The position numbers and the translations under genes were made by a program. DNA of 64,000 nt from CAINVV01 sp037137375 (lineage in GTDB: Bacteria > Bacteroidota > Bacteroidia > Bacteroidales > Prolixibacteraceae): positions 108,446 to 172,445 of the forward strand of contig JBAXKJ010000006.1 in the NCBI GenBank assembly GCA_037137375.1, in the 5' to 3' direction. The notes beneath the pieces are model-generated. The model made no database searches, had not been told where the DNA came from, and saw only the letters and a list, made by a program, of their open reading frames with translations. Shown here piece after piece: positions 53,103 to 61,265 of the stretch; position 1 is the stretch's first letter, and each line of letters starts with the position of its first letter.

Positions 53103-54410
53103 TTACCAGATCATTTCAACAAATCCTTTTGATCGTCGCCGCACCCCATCACGACCCTGGGCATCAATCACATAGAAATAGACTCCTGCAGGACATAGTT
53201 TCCCGTTGACACGACCGTCCCAGGCAGCAATTTCGGTATCCTCAGGCAAGAAATTGGCTGACGAATAGTGGTGTACCACTTTCCCCCATCGGTTTAAGAC
53301 AGAAAATTCCAACGACTCTAGCGACCTGGTCTTGATGATCAGTTTATCATTAACGCCATCCCCGTTAGGTGTAAAAACTGGAGTGACCTTTACCAGGGAA
53401 GTATCCACGATAATCTCTTGAGGGAGGTAGAAGGTATCCCGGCAGGTTAGTGACTGAACCGTTTTTGAGGCAACCAGTTTTACTTTATATTTTCCCGATA
53501 ACTCATAAGTATAGAGCGGGTTATCATCGTAAATAACCGTTTGAAAAGAGTCAATCTGCATCGTGCCACCCCCCAGTTTATCTAAAATTGCCCGATCTTT
53601 AAATAAGTACCATTCAAATTTACCGGCATCGCTATTTTCACTCAGATTCTTGAAATCTATATTTGCCGGGGCTTGCGGAAATACGTACTGAGGATCGTTT
53701 TGCTGTGGCGTGCTCCATGAAAACTTGGCAACCGGTATCGGTGAGACATAATTTACCTCGGCACTCTTCATGCATCCTACGCGATCGGTCACTTCGACAC
53801 GGTACAGGGTGTTTTTGGACGGCGGACTGGAAATCAACGGATTTTGAACCGAGACAACATATTGCGTGCCAACATACCAGCGGTACTGAAAATTCGGAGT
53901 CAAAACAACGACCTTACCATTTGAAAGGTCGTAATACTGGTATCCAGAGCTGGTGGCGGAAGAGGAGAGCTTAAGGAAAGTACAGGTGGATTGGGTAATA
54001 GTCGCGACCGGTGTAACCCAGCCATTCATGACCCAGGACCTGAAAATATAGTTGGTTCCGTTTTCAGTGAAGGAGACTCTATAACAGCCATCGGCAAGGT
54101 TATTCAGCGTCGAGACCGAACCGGTAAAGTTGCTGTAGTTAAGAAATTTCAGAGTAGCAGGATCGAATTTTTCCCAAAGAAAGGAAACGGACGAGCCGGC
54201 AGATCTTGCCGTCAGGGAGCCCGAAGGAACACCTTGCTGCGAACAGAAATAATAGATCGGATCGTTAACGGCGAATACGGGATAGGCAGTATTCTCCTTA
54301 TTAGAGGCACTACCGGATGTAAGTGATTGTGCCATTAGCTTTCCTGGTAAGGAAAGGCATAATGTCAGAAGCAGCGGCGCAAGAAAATATTTTCGGTTTA
54401 CGGCTTTCAT
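53103..54410 (-). CDS. secreted protein with gliding-motility-associated / type IX sorting domain (type B)
   Basis: The 435-residue protein has a signal peptide (FLAPLLLTLCLSLPGKLMAQ) and several immunoglobulin/PKD-like beta domains (SYQYYDLSNG..., YRVEVTDRVGCMKSAEVNY, YELSGKYKVKLVASKT). The C-terminal domain is of the CHU_C kind: TPVFTPNGDGVNDKLIIK, SLEFSVLNRWGKVVHHY, AWDGRVNGKLCPAGVYFY. This type B domain directs export by the type IX secretion system, implying that the organism encodes one. The ligand or role is unknown. Confidence 0.88.
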   Translation of the reverse strand: MKAVNRKYFLAPLLLTLCLSLPGKLMAQSLTSGSASNKENTAYPVFAVNDPIYYFCSQQGVPSGSLTARSAGSSVSFLWEKFDPATLKFLNYSNFTGSVSTLNNLADGCYRVSFTENGTNYIFRSWVMNGWVTPVATITQSTCTFLKLSSSATSSGYQYYDLSNGKVVVLTPNFQYRWYVGTQYVVSVQNPLISSPPSKNTLYRVEVTDRVGCMKSAEVNYVSPIPVAKFSWSTPQQNDPQYVFPQAPANIDFKNLSENSDAGKFEWYLFKDRAILDKLGGGTMQIDSFQTVIYDDNPLYTYELSGKYKVKLVASKTVQSLTCRDTFYLPQEIIVDTSLVKVTPVFTPNGDGVNDKLIIKTRSLESLEFSVLNRWGKVVHHYSSANFLPEDTEIAAWDGRVNGKLCPAGVYFYVIDAQGRDGVRRRSKGFVEMIW

Positions 54411-54499
54411 TCGAAATCTGTCTATCAGCTACAAGCGTACAAATTTAAACAACTATCCGGCCTGACCAATTAAATATTCGCCAATAACTTTGGTGAAGT

Positions 54500-54811
54500 T
54501 TATTTTAACTGAGAAAAAAGCGACCTTTTCCTGAGATTTCTTGAGTGATGGTGAATTGTAAGTATAAATGCTTGGTTGTTTTTGAGTTGAAAAATGATAC
54601 GATAATTACCAGTAATAAATTCTCTAATATTTGTATGATAACCGGCTTCTGGTACCATTCTAGCTTCCTTTGGATTTCGCTCAATTCTTCTTATTTCATG
54701 CCATATTTTTTTGGCAGTCAGAGAAGCGTAATGCTCTGAGTCTCTGGCAATGAATTCTATAATATTTCTAAAATCTTCATAGGATTTAAAGGTCCAAATT
54801 ACTTGAGCCAT
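54500..54811 (-). CDS. RelE/ParE-family toxin
   Basis: The 103-residue protein has the ParE/RelE layout: WTFKSYEDFRNIIEFIARDS, an AKKIWHEIRRIERNP helix, then the beta sheet VPEAGYHTNIREFITGNYRIIFQL and AFILTIHHHSRNL. The REF-x5-YRIIF pattern is typical of the plasmid stabilisation family. It overlaps the antitoxin gene by 13 bp. Full length, so likely functional. It may poison gyrase or cleave mRNA; the family alone does not settle this. Confidence 0.88.
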   Translation of the reverse strand: MAQVIWTFKSYEDFRNIIEFIARDSEHYASLTAKKIWHEIRRIERNPKEARMVPEAGYHTNIREFITGNYRIIFQLKNNQAFILTIHHHSRNLRKRSLFSQLK

Positions 54812-54981
54812 TTCTCCATTTTTTCGGCAACAATTGAGTCAGGGTATACCCTTCCGGATTCGACATCATTCAATCCTTGTTCAATTTTACTGAGAAATAC
54901 AAGTTCTTCAATGACATCTTCGATATTAATTTTTTCCGGCATCTTATTAATGACCTGGATAAGTCTTTCCTTGGTTATCAT
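54799..54981 (-). CDS. antitoxin partner of the RelE/ParE toxin
   Basis: A 60-residue protein beginning MITKERLIQVINKMPEKINIEDVIEELVFLSKIEQGLNDVESGRVYP (positions 54981 leftwards). It resembles the short antitoxins that accompany RelE/ParE toxins, with IEDVIEELVFL as the dimer helix and SKIEQGLNDVESGRV as the toxin-binding part. An upstream in-frame start at 55023 is possible but adds an unrelated Cys-rich stretch. Confidence 0.8.
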   Translation of the reverse strand: MITKERLIQVINKMPEKINIEDVIEELVFLSKIEQGLNDVESGRVYPDSIVAEKMEKWLK

Positions 54982-55023
54982 GCTTTTTTTTATAAAGATA
55001 CAGCAATTGGGTATAAATTTCAA

Positions 55024-55626
55024 ATCTTGTTTTGAAGAGGAAAGCTGTGTTTCCCAAGATATTCCATTATTTTGACCATCCGACTTTTCACGACAACGTT
55101 CCTTAATGCCGCTGATAAATACAACTCCGATCAGCTCGCGCGTCCCACCGTCGTTCCCAAGACAGATATATCAAAACCGGTCTGATAAACCGTTCGCAAC
55201 TTTTTGAAATTGACAATTACGCCAGGCCTTGAATGTATGGGAGGCAGGCATCTTTTCTATTTTATAGCATGTGAATTAACTGAAAATTTCCATGAAATAC
55301 TATTGTAAAGTATTTATTTTATTACCTTTACTATTGCCAAGAATTTAAATATGAACCTAGACCTACAGCCCTCTATTCGTTATAAATCTATGATTTTATT
55401 TTATGTACGGCGTTGACCATAAATGAAAAAACCTGAGATTTTACGAAACGTCATGTTTTAACCCTTAAACAAAGCGATCTTTAAACTTGACACTCGGGTA
55501 TATTTGTTATGAGCATATGCACATGGATTAAAACCGTACACCAGAATGGAAAACAAAAAAGGAAATTAGGATTTTGCTAGCAATTTTAATTGTTGCTTCA
55601 TTTAGAGAATTTCACTATTTTTTTTT
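55024..55626. other. 600-bp gene-free stretch at the left edge of the AT-rich operon
   Basis: No convincing gene is seen on either strand. Short reading fragments near 55087-55185 and 55165-55230 with core-like codon usage end in stops and suggest a decayed gene that I cannot name. Base composition turns clearly AT-rich after about 55260. TATATTTG at 55499-55506 is a possible -7 promoter element for the following operon. A 23-codon frame starting at 55509 is possible but unsupported. Confidence 0.4.
55499..55506 (+). promoter_or_regulatory. possible promoter of the Hsp70/kinase operon
   Basis: TATATTTG matches TAnnTTTG, 120 bp before the first gene. A TTG at 55487-55489 is too close to be its -33 partner, so support is partial. 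Confidence 0.35.
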
Positions 55627-57777
55627 ATGAATCTTATAAATTCAAATCCATTTCGAATCCTTGGTTTGCCAATAACAGCAAGCGAAAGAGAAATAGCTAA
55701 GCAAATTAATCTGCTTGAAACTTATGCAGAGATGGGGAAAACCAAATCGTTTGATAATGATTTTCCTTTTCTCTCCTCTTTAAAAAGAACACCTCAAAAT
55801 ATTGAAGAAGCTAAGAAACAAATTGAACAGAGCGAAAGCAAATTTCTTTATTCTCTGTTTTGGTTTTGGAACAATAACAGTGTTGATGAACTTGTCCTTG
55901 AGGTTCTGAAAGAAGGTAATACAAACAAAGCCATCGAAATTTGGGAAAAATCAGTTTTTGCAGACAAGGATAAAATATACTTAGAAGTTCCTTTGATTTG
56001 GGATCTTATTAGTTATTCCACTCAATGGTTGACAAAATATGATGAATTCCATATTCTAAAAAAGAATGCAGAAGAATTCATTATTGAAAAAAAAGAAAAG
56101 GGTGTCTATTTTAATACAGTACCATTGGATTTCAATTATGAAGGAAATTGGACAATTGGTTGCGATATAGAATGGATATCAGGAATTGAAGATAACGGAT
56201 ATGGAATTCTTTTCGGGAAAGGTGTTAGCAACTACTACTGTTTTCATATTTCAGCCAATGGCCAATACAGATTTTACAAAAAAATTGACGGACAATACGA
56301 TTACCTTTTACCTTGGAAAGAATCTGATTCAATTAAAAAGAGAGGAACAAATAATATTCAAATTAAGAAAATTAGTGATGTTTATTGTTTTTTTGTTAAT
56401 GGGGTATTTTTAAATACTTGGAATGCAGAACCTTTCTTTGGTAATAGTTTTGGATTTATTGTATGCGATAATCAAAAAATTTCATTTAAGCATTTCAAAT
56501 TCTGCGAACTTGACGAGAATGATACTTATGGAATTGGAATTAAGCTGACCAAAAACAATTTTAGCAGTTTAAAAAACCTTTCAACTCTTTATTTAAGTTT
56601 AGCGACCAATAACGGCTCACTTCTTCTCGACTATTTCACCAAAGGAATTGATTTAGCAAAAGCATTTTTTGAATCAGAGAGAGTTGAGGATTATTCGAAG
56701 CTAATTGCAGGAGAGCGTTTTGTATACAGTCGAGAAAAGGCACTTCATTTTTATATTAACGATATAATTAGCTCCCTGAAAAATTTTATCGATAAATCCG
56801 AAGGGATATCTATAAGCCAGATTATTAGTATTTTTTCATCTTTCCCTCTTGAAGCAAAACAGTTCATCAATAATAGATTTGTTTCAAGTCAAATTCAAAA
56901 AATTGATAACCAAATTGACATAGCAGACACACTAAGAAAAAAATCGGCAGTAACTGCGACAGATACAGGTAAAACCCTTATTAAAAATACAAAAACTGAC
57001 ATTGAATATTTAAAAAATATTTTAGGAGAGAGTGATTTCCAATTTCAGATCATTGCAGACAAACTTTCATTGTCTATCGTACAATGTGGCATTGATGCTT
57101 TTAATGTTTGCAAGGATTCAAAAGGTGAAATTGATCATCCAAAGGCGATAAAATCCGAAGAGGGTTATCGCCAAGAGTATGAATTTGCTTTGAGTATTGC
57201 AGTTACTCAAAGAGCGAAGGAAAGAGCGAAAGAAAATCTAGATTCCTGTTTATATTGGATCAAAGAAAAACATTTACATACCTGCTGGTTCTGCGGGCAA
57301 AATCAACCTGAAAAAGATTGTAAATTAACATTTAGAATGTATAAAATAACCAGCAGGGATTCGTTTCCTCAGAAGTCTGTAAAATATAAAACCTTGAATG
57401 TGGATATTGTTAGATGCATAAAATGCAAGGAACAGCACCAAAGTATTGATAGACTTATCTCTTCAAAAAATGAAATGATTAATAATACCACAACTATTTC
57501 TTCATTAATTATCTCAGTATTGACTTTTGTGCTTATTGGATGGTATACAGATGATTTTGGAAATGGCATAGTTGCAGGCTTTTTGGTAGCTGTTGCTTTG
57601 ATAGGCGGATTATCTCGACTTGTAGAATTGATTTTGAAAAGTAGGAGTACGGAACTGAAAAGTAAATATTTATCTAAATTTGGTGTCAAGGGTATGCTTG
57701 CTTCTGACATTTCAAATTACCCCGAAATAAAAACTCTAATTGATGAGGGATGGACATTTTCATATCCAACAGCATAA
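55627..57777 (+). CDS. multi-domain membrane protein: J-like N-terminus, lectin-like domain, zinc finger, two C-terminal helices
   Basis: The 716 residues are not recognised as a named family. Residues 1-80 (NPFRILGLPITASEREIAKQ...) start like a J-domain helix I/II, but the HPD tripeptide is missing, so it would be J-like at best. Residues about 159-295 look like a concanavalin/LamG-type sandwich (TIGCDIEWISGIEDNGYGILFG; QYRFYKKIDGQYDYLLPW; VYCFFVNGVFLNTW). CWFC near 552 and CIKC near 597 form a treble-clef-like zinc site. Two membrane helices follow (about 626-642 and 647-668), and a short tail. It is the first gene of the operon and its stop falls after the upstream extension of the next frame. 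The placement before a GrpE-like and an Hsp70 gene supports a cochaperone role (inference). Confidence 0.7.
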   Translation: MNLINSNPFRILGLPITASEREIAKQINLLETYAEMGKTKSFDNDFPFLSSLKRTPQNIEEAKKQIEQSESKFLYSLFWFWNNNSVDELVLEVLKEGNTNKAIEIWEKSVFADKDKIYLEVPLIWDLISYSTQWLTKYDEFHILKKNAEEFIIEKKEKGVYFNTVPLDFNYEGNWTIGCDIEWISGIEDNGYGILFGKGVSNYYCFHISANGQYRFYKKIDGQYDYLLPWKESDSIKKRGTNNIQIKKISDVYCFFVNGVFLNTWNAEPFFGNSFGFIVCDNQKISFKHFKFCELDENDTYGIGIKLTKNNFSSLKNLSTLYLSLATNNGSLLLDYFTKGIDLAKAFFESERVEDYSKLIAGERFVYSREKALHFYINDIISSLKNFIDKSEGISISQIISIFSSFPLEAKQFINNRFVSSQIQKIDNQIDIADTLRKKSAVTATDTGKTLIKNTKTDIEYLKNILGESDFQFQIIADKLSLSIVQCGIDAFNVCKDSKGEIDHPKAIKSEEGYRQEYEFALSIAVTQRAKERAKENLDSCLYWIKEKHLHTCWFCGQNQPEKDCKLTFRMYKITSRDSFPQKSVKYKTLNVDIVRCIKCKEQHQSIDRLISSKNEMINNTTTISSLIISVLTFVLIGWYTDDFGNGIVAGFLVAVALIGGLSRLVELILKSRSTELKSKYLSKFGVKGMLASDISNYPEIKTLIDEGWTFSYPTA

Positions 57778-57788
57778 ATATCAACACA

Positions 57789-58688
57789 ATGAAAAAATAT
57801 CTAGTTGCAATGTTCCTGTTTCTGATATGTGCTAAAGTTTATGCGCAATTATCGGATTCAGTTCTGACAAAGACAGAAATTCATTCTGAAATTTCAAAAC
57901 TATTGGGCAAAATAAATACACTCGAAAAAAATAATTATGACTTAGAGAAAACAATCTCAATTCAGAAAAAACGGATTGATAGTATTAATTCGCATCTTTC
58001 AATTACACAGTCTAATATTCAGCAACTTGCAGAATCATTACATGTCACAGTGACCAATGTTTCATCCTCTAACAAACAAACCCAAGTCCAGATAATGGAT
58101 ATAAACCAGACCATCACTAACAGAACACTTTACTGGATTATCGGAATTTTAGCAGTTGTATTATTGAGTGTTGTAGCGTTTTTTGTTCTTCGAAATAAAC
58201 TTTTATTTAATACGAAGAGTTTAGATGCACAAATTAGCAAAACCAATCAATCGTTACAGAACGAAGCAATTAAGCTCGATTCAAAACTTGTTGAAATTTT
58301 ACAAACTCAATTTAGTATATTGAAAGAAGAAAGAAAAATTAAGGGAACAATCACAAACGAAGTAAACCACAAGTTACCTTTGAAGGTCGGTGAGGAAATT
58401 CACAGGATGAGAAAACGAATAGAAAATATGTCACCTGACATAAAAGGATTAAGTGCCTTGACAAATTCACTTCAAAGATTAGAAGAAGAATTTAATGAAA
58501 GTGGCTATGAGATTGAAGATCTGTTAGGTAAGAAATATGTTGATGGTATGAAGGTTGAGGCTAGATTTGTTGATAATCCGGACATTCCAAAAGGCGAAGA
58601 AATTATTACAGATGTTTTGAAACCACAGATTATGTATAATGGTGTCGTCGTGCGATTTGCAAAAGTTGAAGTAAGTAAATCATATTAA
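57789..58688 (+). CDS. membrane coiled-coil protein with GrpE-like C-terminus
   Basis: A 299-residue protein. A signal or first helix (MKKYLVAMFLFLICAKVYAQ) precedes a long extracytoplasmic coiled coil (about 25-100: IHSEISKLLGKINTLEKNNY and onwards). A central membrane helix follows (about 114-136), then a cytosolic part of 160 residues. The end, from residue 269, reads GEEIITDVLKPQIMYNGVVV then RFAKVEV, very similar to the beta-wing of GrpE, the nucleotide-exchange factor of Hsp70. An Hsp70 gene follows 10 bp later. Start: ATG at 57789; an in-frame start at 57750 would overlap the preceding gene. The GrpE likeness is from pattern only. Confidence 0.65.
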   Translation: MKKYLVAMFLFLICAKVYAQLSDSVLTKTEIHSEISKLLGKINTLEKNNYDLEKTISIQKKRIDSINSHLSITQSNIQQLAESLHVTVTNVSSSNKQTQVQIMDINQTITNRTLYWIIGILAVVLLSVVAFFVLRNKLLFNTKSLDAQISKTNQSLQNEAIKLDSKLVEILQTQFSILKEERKIKGTITNEVNHKLPLKVGEEIHRMRKRIENMSPDIKGLSALTNSLQRLEEEFNESGYEIEDLLGKKYVDGMKVEARFVDNPDIPKGEEIITDVLKPQIMYNGVVVRFAKVEVSKSY

Positions 58689-58698
58689 AAAAAATAAA

Positions 58699-61248
58699 AT
58701 GGCAAGGATAAAAATAGACTACGGTATTGACTTAGGTACAACCAATTCCGCTATTGCAAGAATGGAAAATGGTGAAGTGAAAATTAAAAAAAGTGAAAGG
58801 CAAATGGATACAACTCCATCTTGTGTTCGTTTTAAAAATCAATCAATCTCGGTTGGTATTGATGCATATAATAGGTATGGTGATGAACATTTAGAAGCAT
58901 TCAAAGATTTTTCGAAGTACGGCAATACTCAACACGACTTCAACACTTTTATTGAATTTAAAAGGACAATGGGAACGGATAAACCTTATCCAAGCAAAAG
59001 CTCAGGCTGGACTTTAAATTCTGAAGAACTATCAGCAGAAGTACTGAAAGCTCTGAAAAGTTTTGCAAGTGATGAGGAAATTTCATCGGTTGTAATTACG
59101 GTTCCTGCAAGATTCAGAAACAATCAAATTGATGCTACACAAAAAGCAGCAGAATTAGCAGGATTCAATTATTGTGAATTATTGATGGAGCCGATTGCCG
59201 CATCAATTGCTTATAGTGATGGTGGAAAAAGCGTAAACGGATATTGGCTGGTATTTGATTTTGGAGGCGGAACATTTGATGCCGCTTTGATGAGAGTTGA
59301 AGAAGGAATAATGAAAGTTGTAGACACAGATGGTGATAATAATTTAGGCGGGAAAGATTTGGATTATGCTATAGTAGACCATATCATTATTCCTTATTTG
59401 AGAGACAATTACAAAATTGAGAAAATACTTTCCAATGAATATGGAAAAAGGGAATTAAGAGAGGCATTAAAAAGATTTGCCGAAGAAGCTAAGATAGGAA
59501 TATCTCCTTCATCAAAAATATCATCGAATATTAGCACCGATAAACCAATTGGAGAAGATGATGAGGGTAATAAGATAGAGATTGAAATGGAAATGAGTTT
59601 AGAAAATTTCCAGAAAGCAATTGCTCCAGCTTTTCAAAGAGCAATCGATATTACAAAAAAGATGCTCGAGAAAAATAATATTGAAAGTTCCGATTTGGAG
59701 ATGGTTTTATTAGTTGGTGGTCCAACTCTTTCACAGACAATAAGAAGGATGTTACAAGAGCAAATGAAAACAAAAATTGATACAAGTAAAGATCCGATGA
59801 CCTGCATCGCAGTTGGAGCCGCATTATTTGCCTCATCAATAGACATTCCTACAACTTTTCAGAAGCGAGACAAGGAGAAAATACAATTGATTCTAAAATA
59901 CCCGAGTAATACGGTAGAGTCACAGGTAGATTTTGGAATCAAGATCAATCGGTCCCAAAGCAACGGGAAAATTCCATCCAAAATTTATGTCGAATTGAGT
60001 AGAAAAGATAAAGCCTGGTCAAGTGGCAAAGTCGAAATTGAGGGTGATGCAGAAATTATCTCTTTACAACTTTCAGCATGCAAATCAAACGGTTTTGAAA
60101 TTACTATTTATGACGAGAAGGGTAGTCTAATTCCTTGTGAACCATCATCATTTAATATCATAAACGGATTCACCCAACCATCAGCAACTCTACCTTATGA
60201 TTTAGGAATTGAAATTGCAGATATTGAATCAACAAACAATCCTTTAGATGTATTTAAAGGCCTCAAAAAGAATGATAGTTTACCAGCAAAAGGAAAGGGA
60301 ACATATAAAACTCAAAAAGACATTAGACCTGGTAGGATCGAAGACAAAATAAGATTTCCAATTTGGGAGGGGGAAGCAAATACAAGAGCTATTTATAATT
60401 TTCCGGCTGGTAATGTTTTAGTAACAGGAGAAGATTTGCCAAAATTTTTGCCAAAAGGTAGCGAAGTCGCTATTACTATAGAAGTAGACAAATCAAGAGT
60501 TATTAGATTCAAAGCTTACTTTCCTGATATTGACGAAACTATTGAAAGGAGAATTGAAAGAACGGATCAAGCTGAATATGATGCTGATGAAATGGATTAT
60601 ACAATTGAAAAGTCAAAAAATTTGCTGTCTAAATTATTGGACGAATCTTCAACAATTGACTTTTCTGAAGCAAAGAAACTTCGCTCCGAATTAGATGAGC
60701 TTAAAGAGATTTTAGAAAATGGCAGAACTGATTACAACACAAAAACTAAAGTGATGGAAAGGTTGCGACTTGCCATGATTGAATTGGATGCAATTGAAAT
60801 AGCAGGTGAATTTCCTAAGGCAGAAGAAGAGCTAAACGATGCGATAGTAGACTTAAAAGTGACACATCAACGATATGGTAATGATCAAACCGCCAAAGCT
60901 CTAGAACAATTTCAAATTCTTGCCAATGATGCAATCAAAAATGAGAACTTGAAGGCTGCAAAAGAACTTACTTCACAAATTCGTTCATTTGATTTTGCAA
61001 TTGTTGATCAGGCGTCTGGCGTAGCCATGGATATCAGTTATATTAAAGGATTTGATGATAATTTTGAATCGTATAATTGGAGAAATAAATCTCAGGCAAG
61101 ACAGTTTATTATTCAGGCAAAGCAAATCATTGCAACAAATCCAACAAGACAAAAACTTCGTCCAATTATTCATGATTTATTCAGGCTATTGCCTGAACCT
61201 GAAAGACCAAAACTTTCTGAAAAAGACGACGAATTTTTAACGCGATAA
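58699..61248 (+). CDS. Hsp70-family chaperone with extended C-terminal helical region
   Basis: The 849-residue protein has a nucleotide-binding domain at residues 1-390. It has phosphate-1 GIDLGTTNSAIARM, phosphate-2 FDFGGGTFDAALM, a connect segment MEPIAASIAYSDGG, and adenosine motif VLLVGGPTLSQTIRRML followed by AVGAALFASSI. A region of about 230 residues follows with a substrate-binding-like part (LPYDLGIEIADIE, GTYKTQKDIRPG, FPIWEGE). The last 230 residues are predicted helical (AEEELNDAIVDLKVTHQRYG and onwards). It is longer and more divergent than housekeeping DnaK (about 640 residues). It lies between GrpE-like and kinase-AAA genes in one operon, so it is a dedicated Hsp70 rather than the cell's DnaK. 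Confidence 0.9.
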   Translation: MARIKIDYGIDLGTTNSAIARMENGEVKIKKSERQMDTTPSCVRFKNQSISVGIDAYNRYGDEHLEAFKDFSKYGNTQHDFNTFIEFKRTMGTDKPYPSKSSGWTLNSEELSAEVLKALKSFASDEEISSVVITVPARFRNNQIDATQKAAELAGFNYCELLMEPIAASIAYSDGGKSVNGYWLVFDFGGGTFDAALMRVEEGIMKVVDTDGDNNLGGKDLDYAIVDHIIIPYLRDNYKIEKILSNEYGKRELREALKRFAEEAKIGISPSSKISSNISTDKPIGEDDEGNKIEIEMEMSLENFQKAIAPAFQRAIDITKKMLEKNNIESSDLEMVLLVGGPTLSQTIRRMLQEQMKTKIDTSKDPMTCIAVGAALFASSIDIPTTFQKRDKEKIQLILKYPSNTVESQVDFGIKINRSQSNGKIPSKIYVELSRKDKAWSSGKVEIEGDAEIISLQLSACKSNGFEITIYDEKGSLIPCEPSSFNIINGFTQPSATLPYDLGIEIADIESTNNPLDVFKGLKKNDSLPAKGKGTYKTQKDIRPGRIEDKIRFPIWEGEANTRAIYNFPAGNVLVTGEDLPKFLPKGSEVAITIEVDKSRVIRFKAYFPDIDETIERRIERTDQAEYDADEMDYTIEKSKNLLSKLLDESSTIDFSEAKKLRSELDELKEILENGRTDYNTKTKVMERLRLAMIELDAIEIAGEFPKAEEELNDAIVDLKVTHQRYGNDQTAKALEQFQILANDAIKNENLKAAKELTSQIRSFDFAIVDQASGVAMDISYIKGFDDNFESYNWRNKSQARQFIIQAKQIIATNPTRQKLRPIIHDLFRLLPEPERPKLSEKDDEFLTR

Positions 61249-61265
61249 TTTTTTAAAATTAATCA

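Noticed and set aside
55509..55580. A 23-codon leader peptide before the Hsp70 operon
   Set aside because: No ribosome site, no hairpin structure and no known peptide motif; short frames of this size are expected by chance in AT-rich DNA.
55627..55866. A true DnaJ J-domain at the N-terminus of the 716-residue protein
   Set aside because: The HPD tripeptide needed to stimulate Hsp70 is missing; reported only as J-like.
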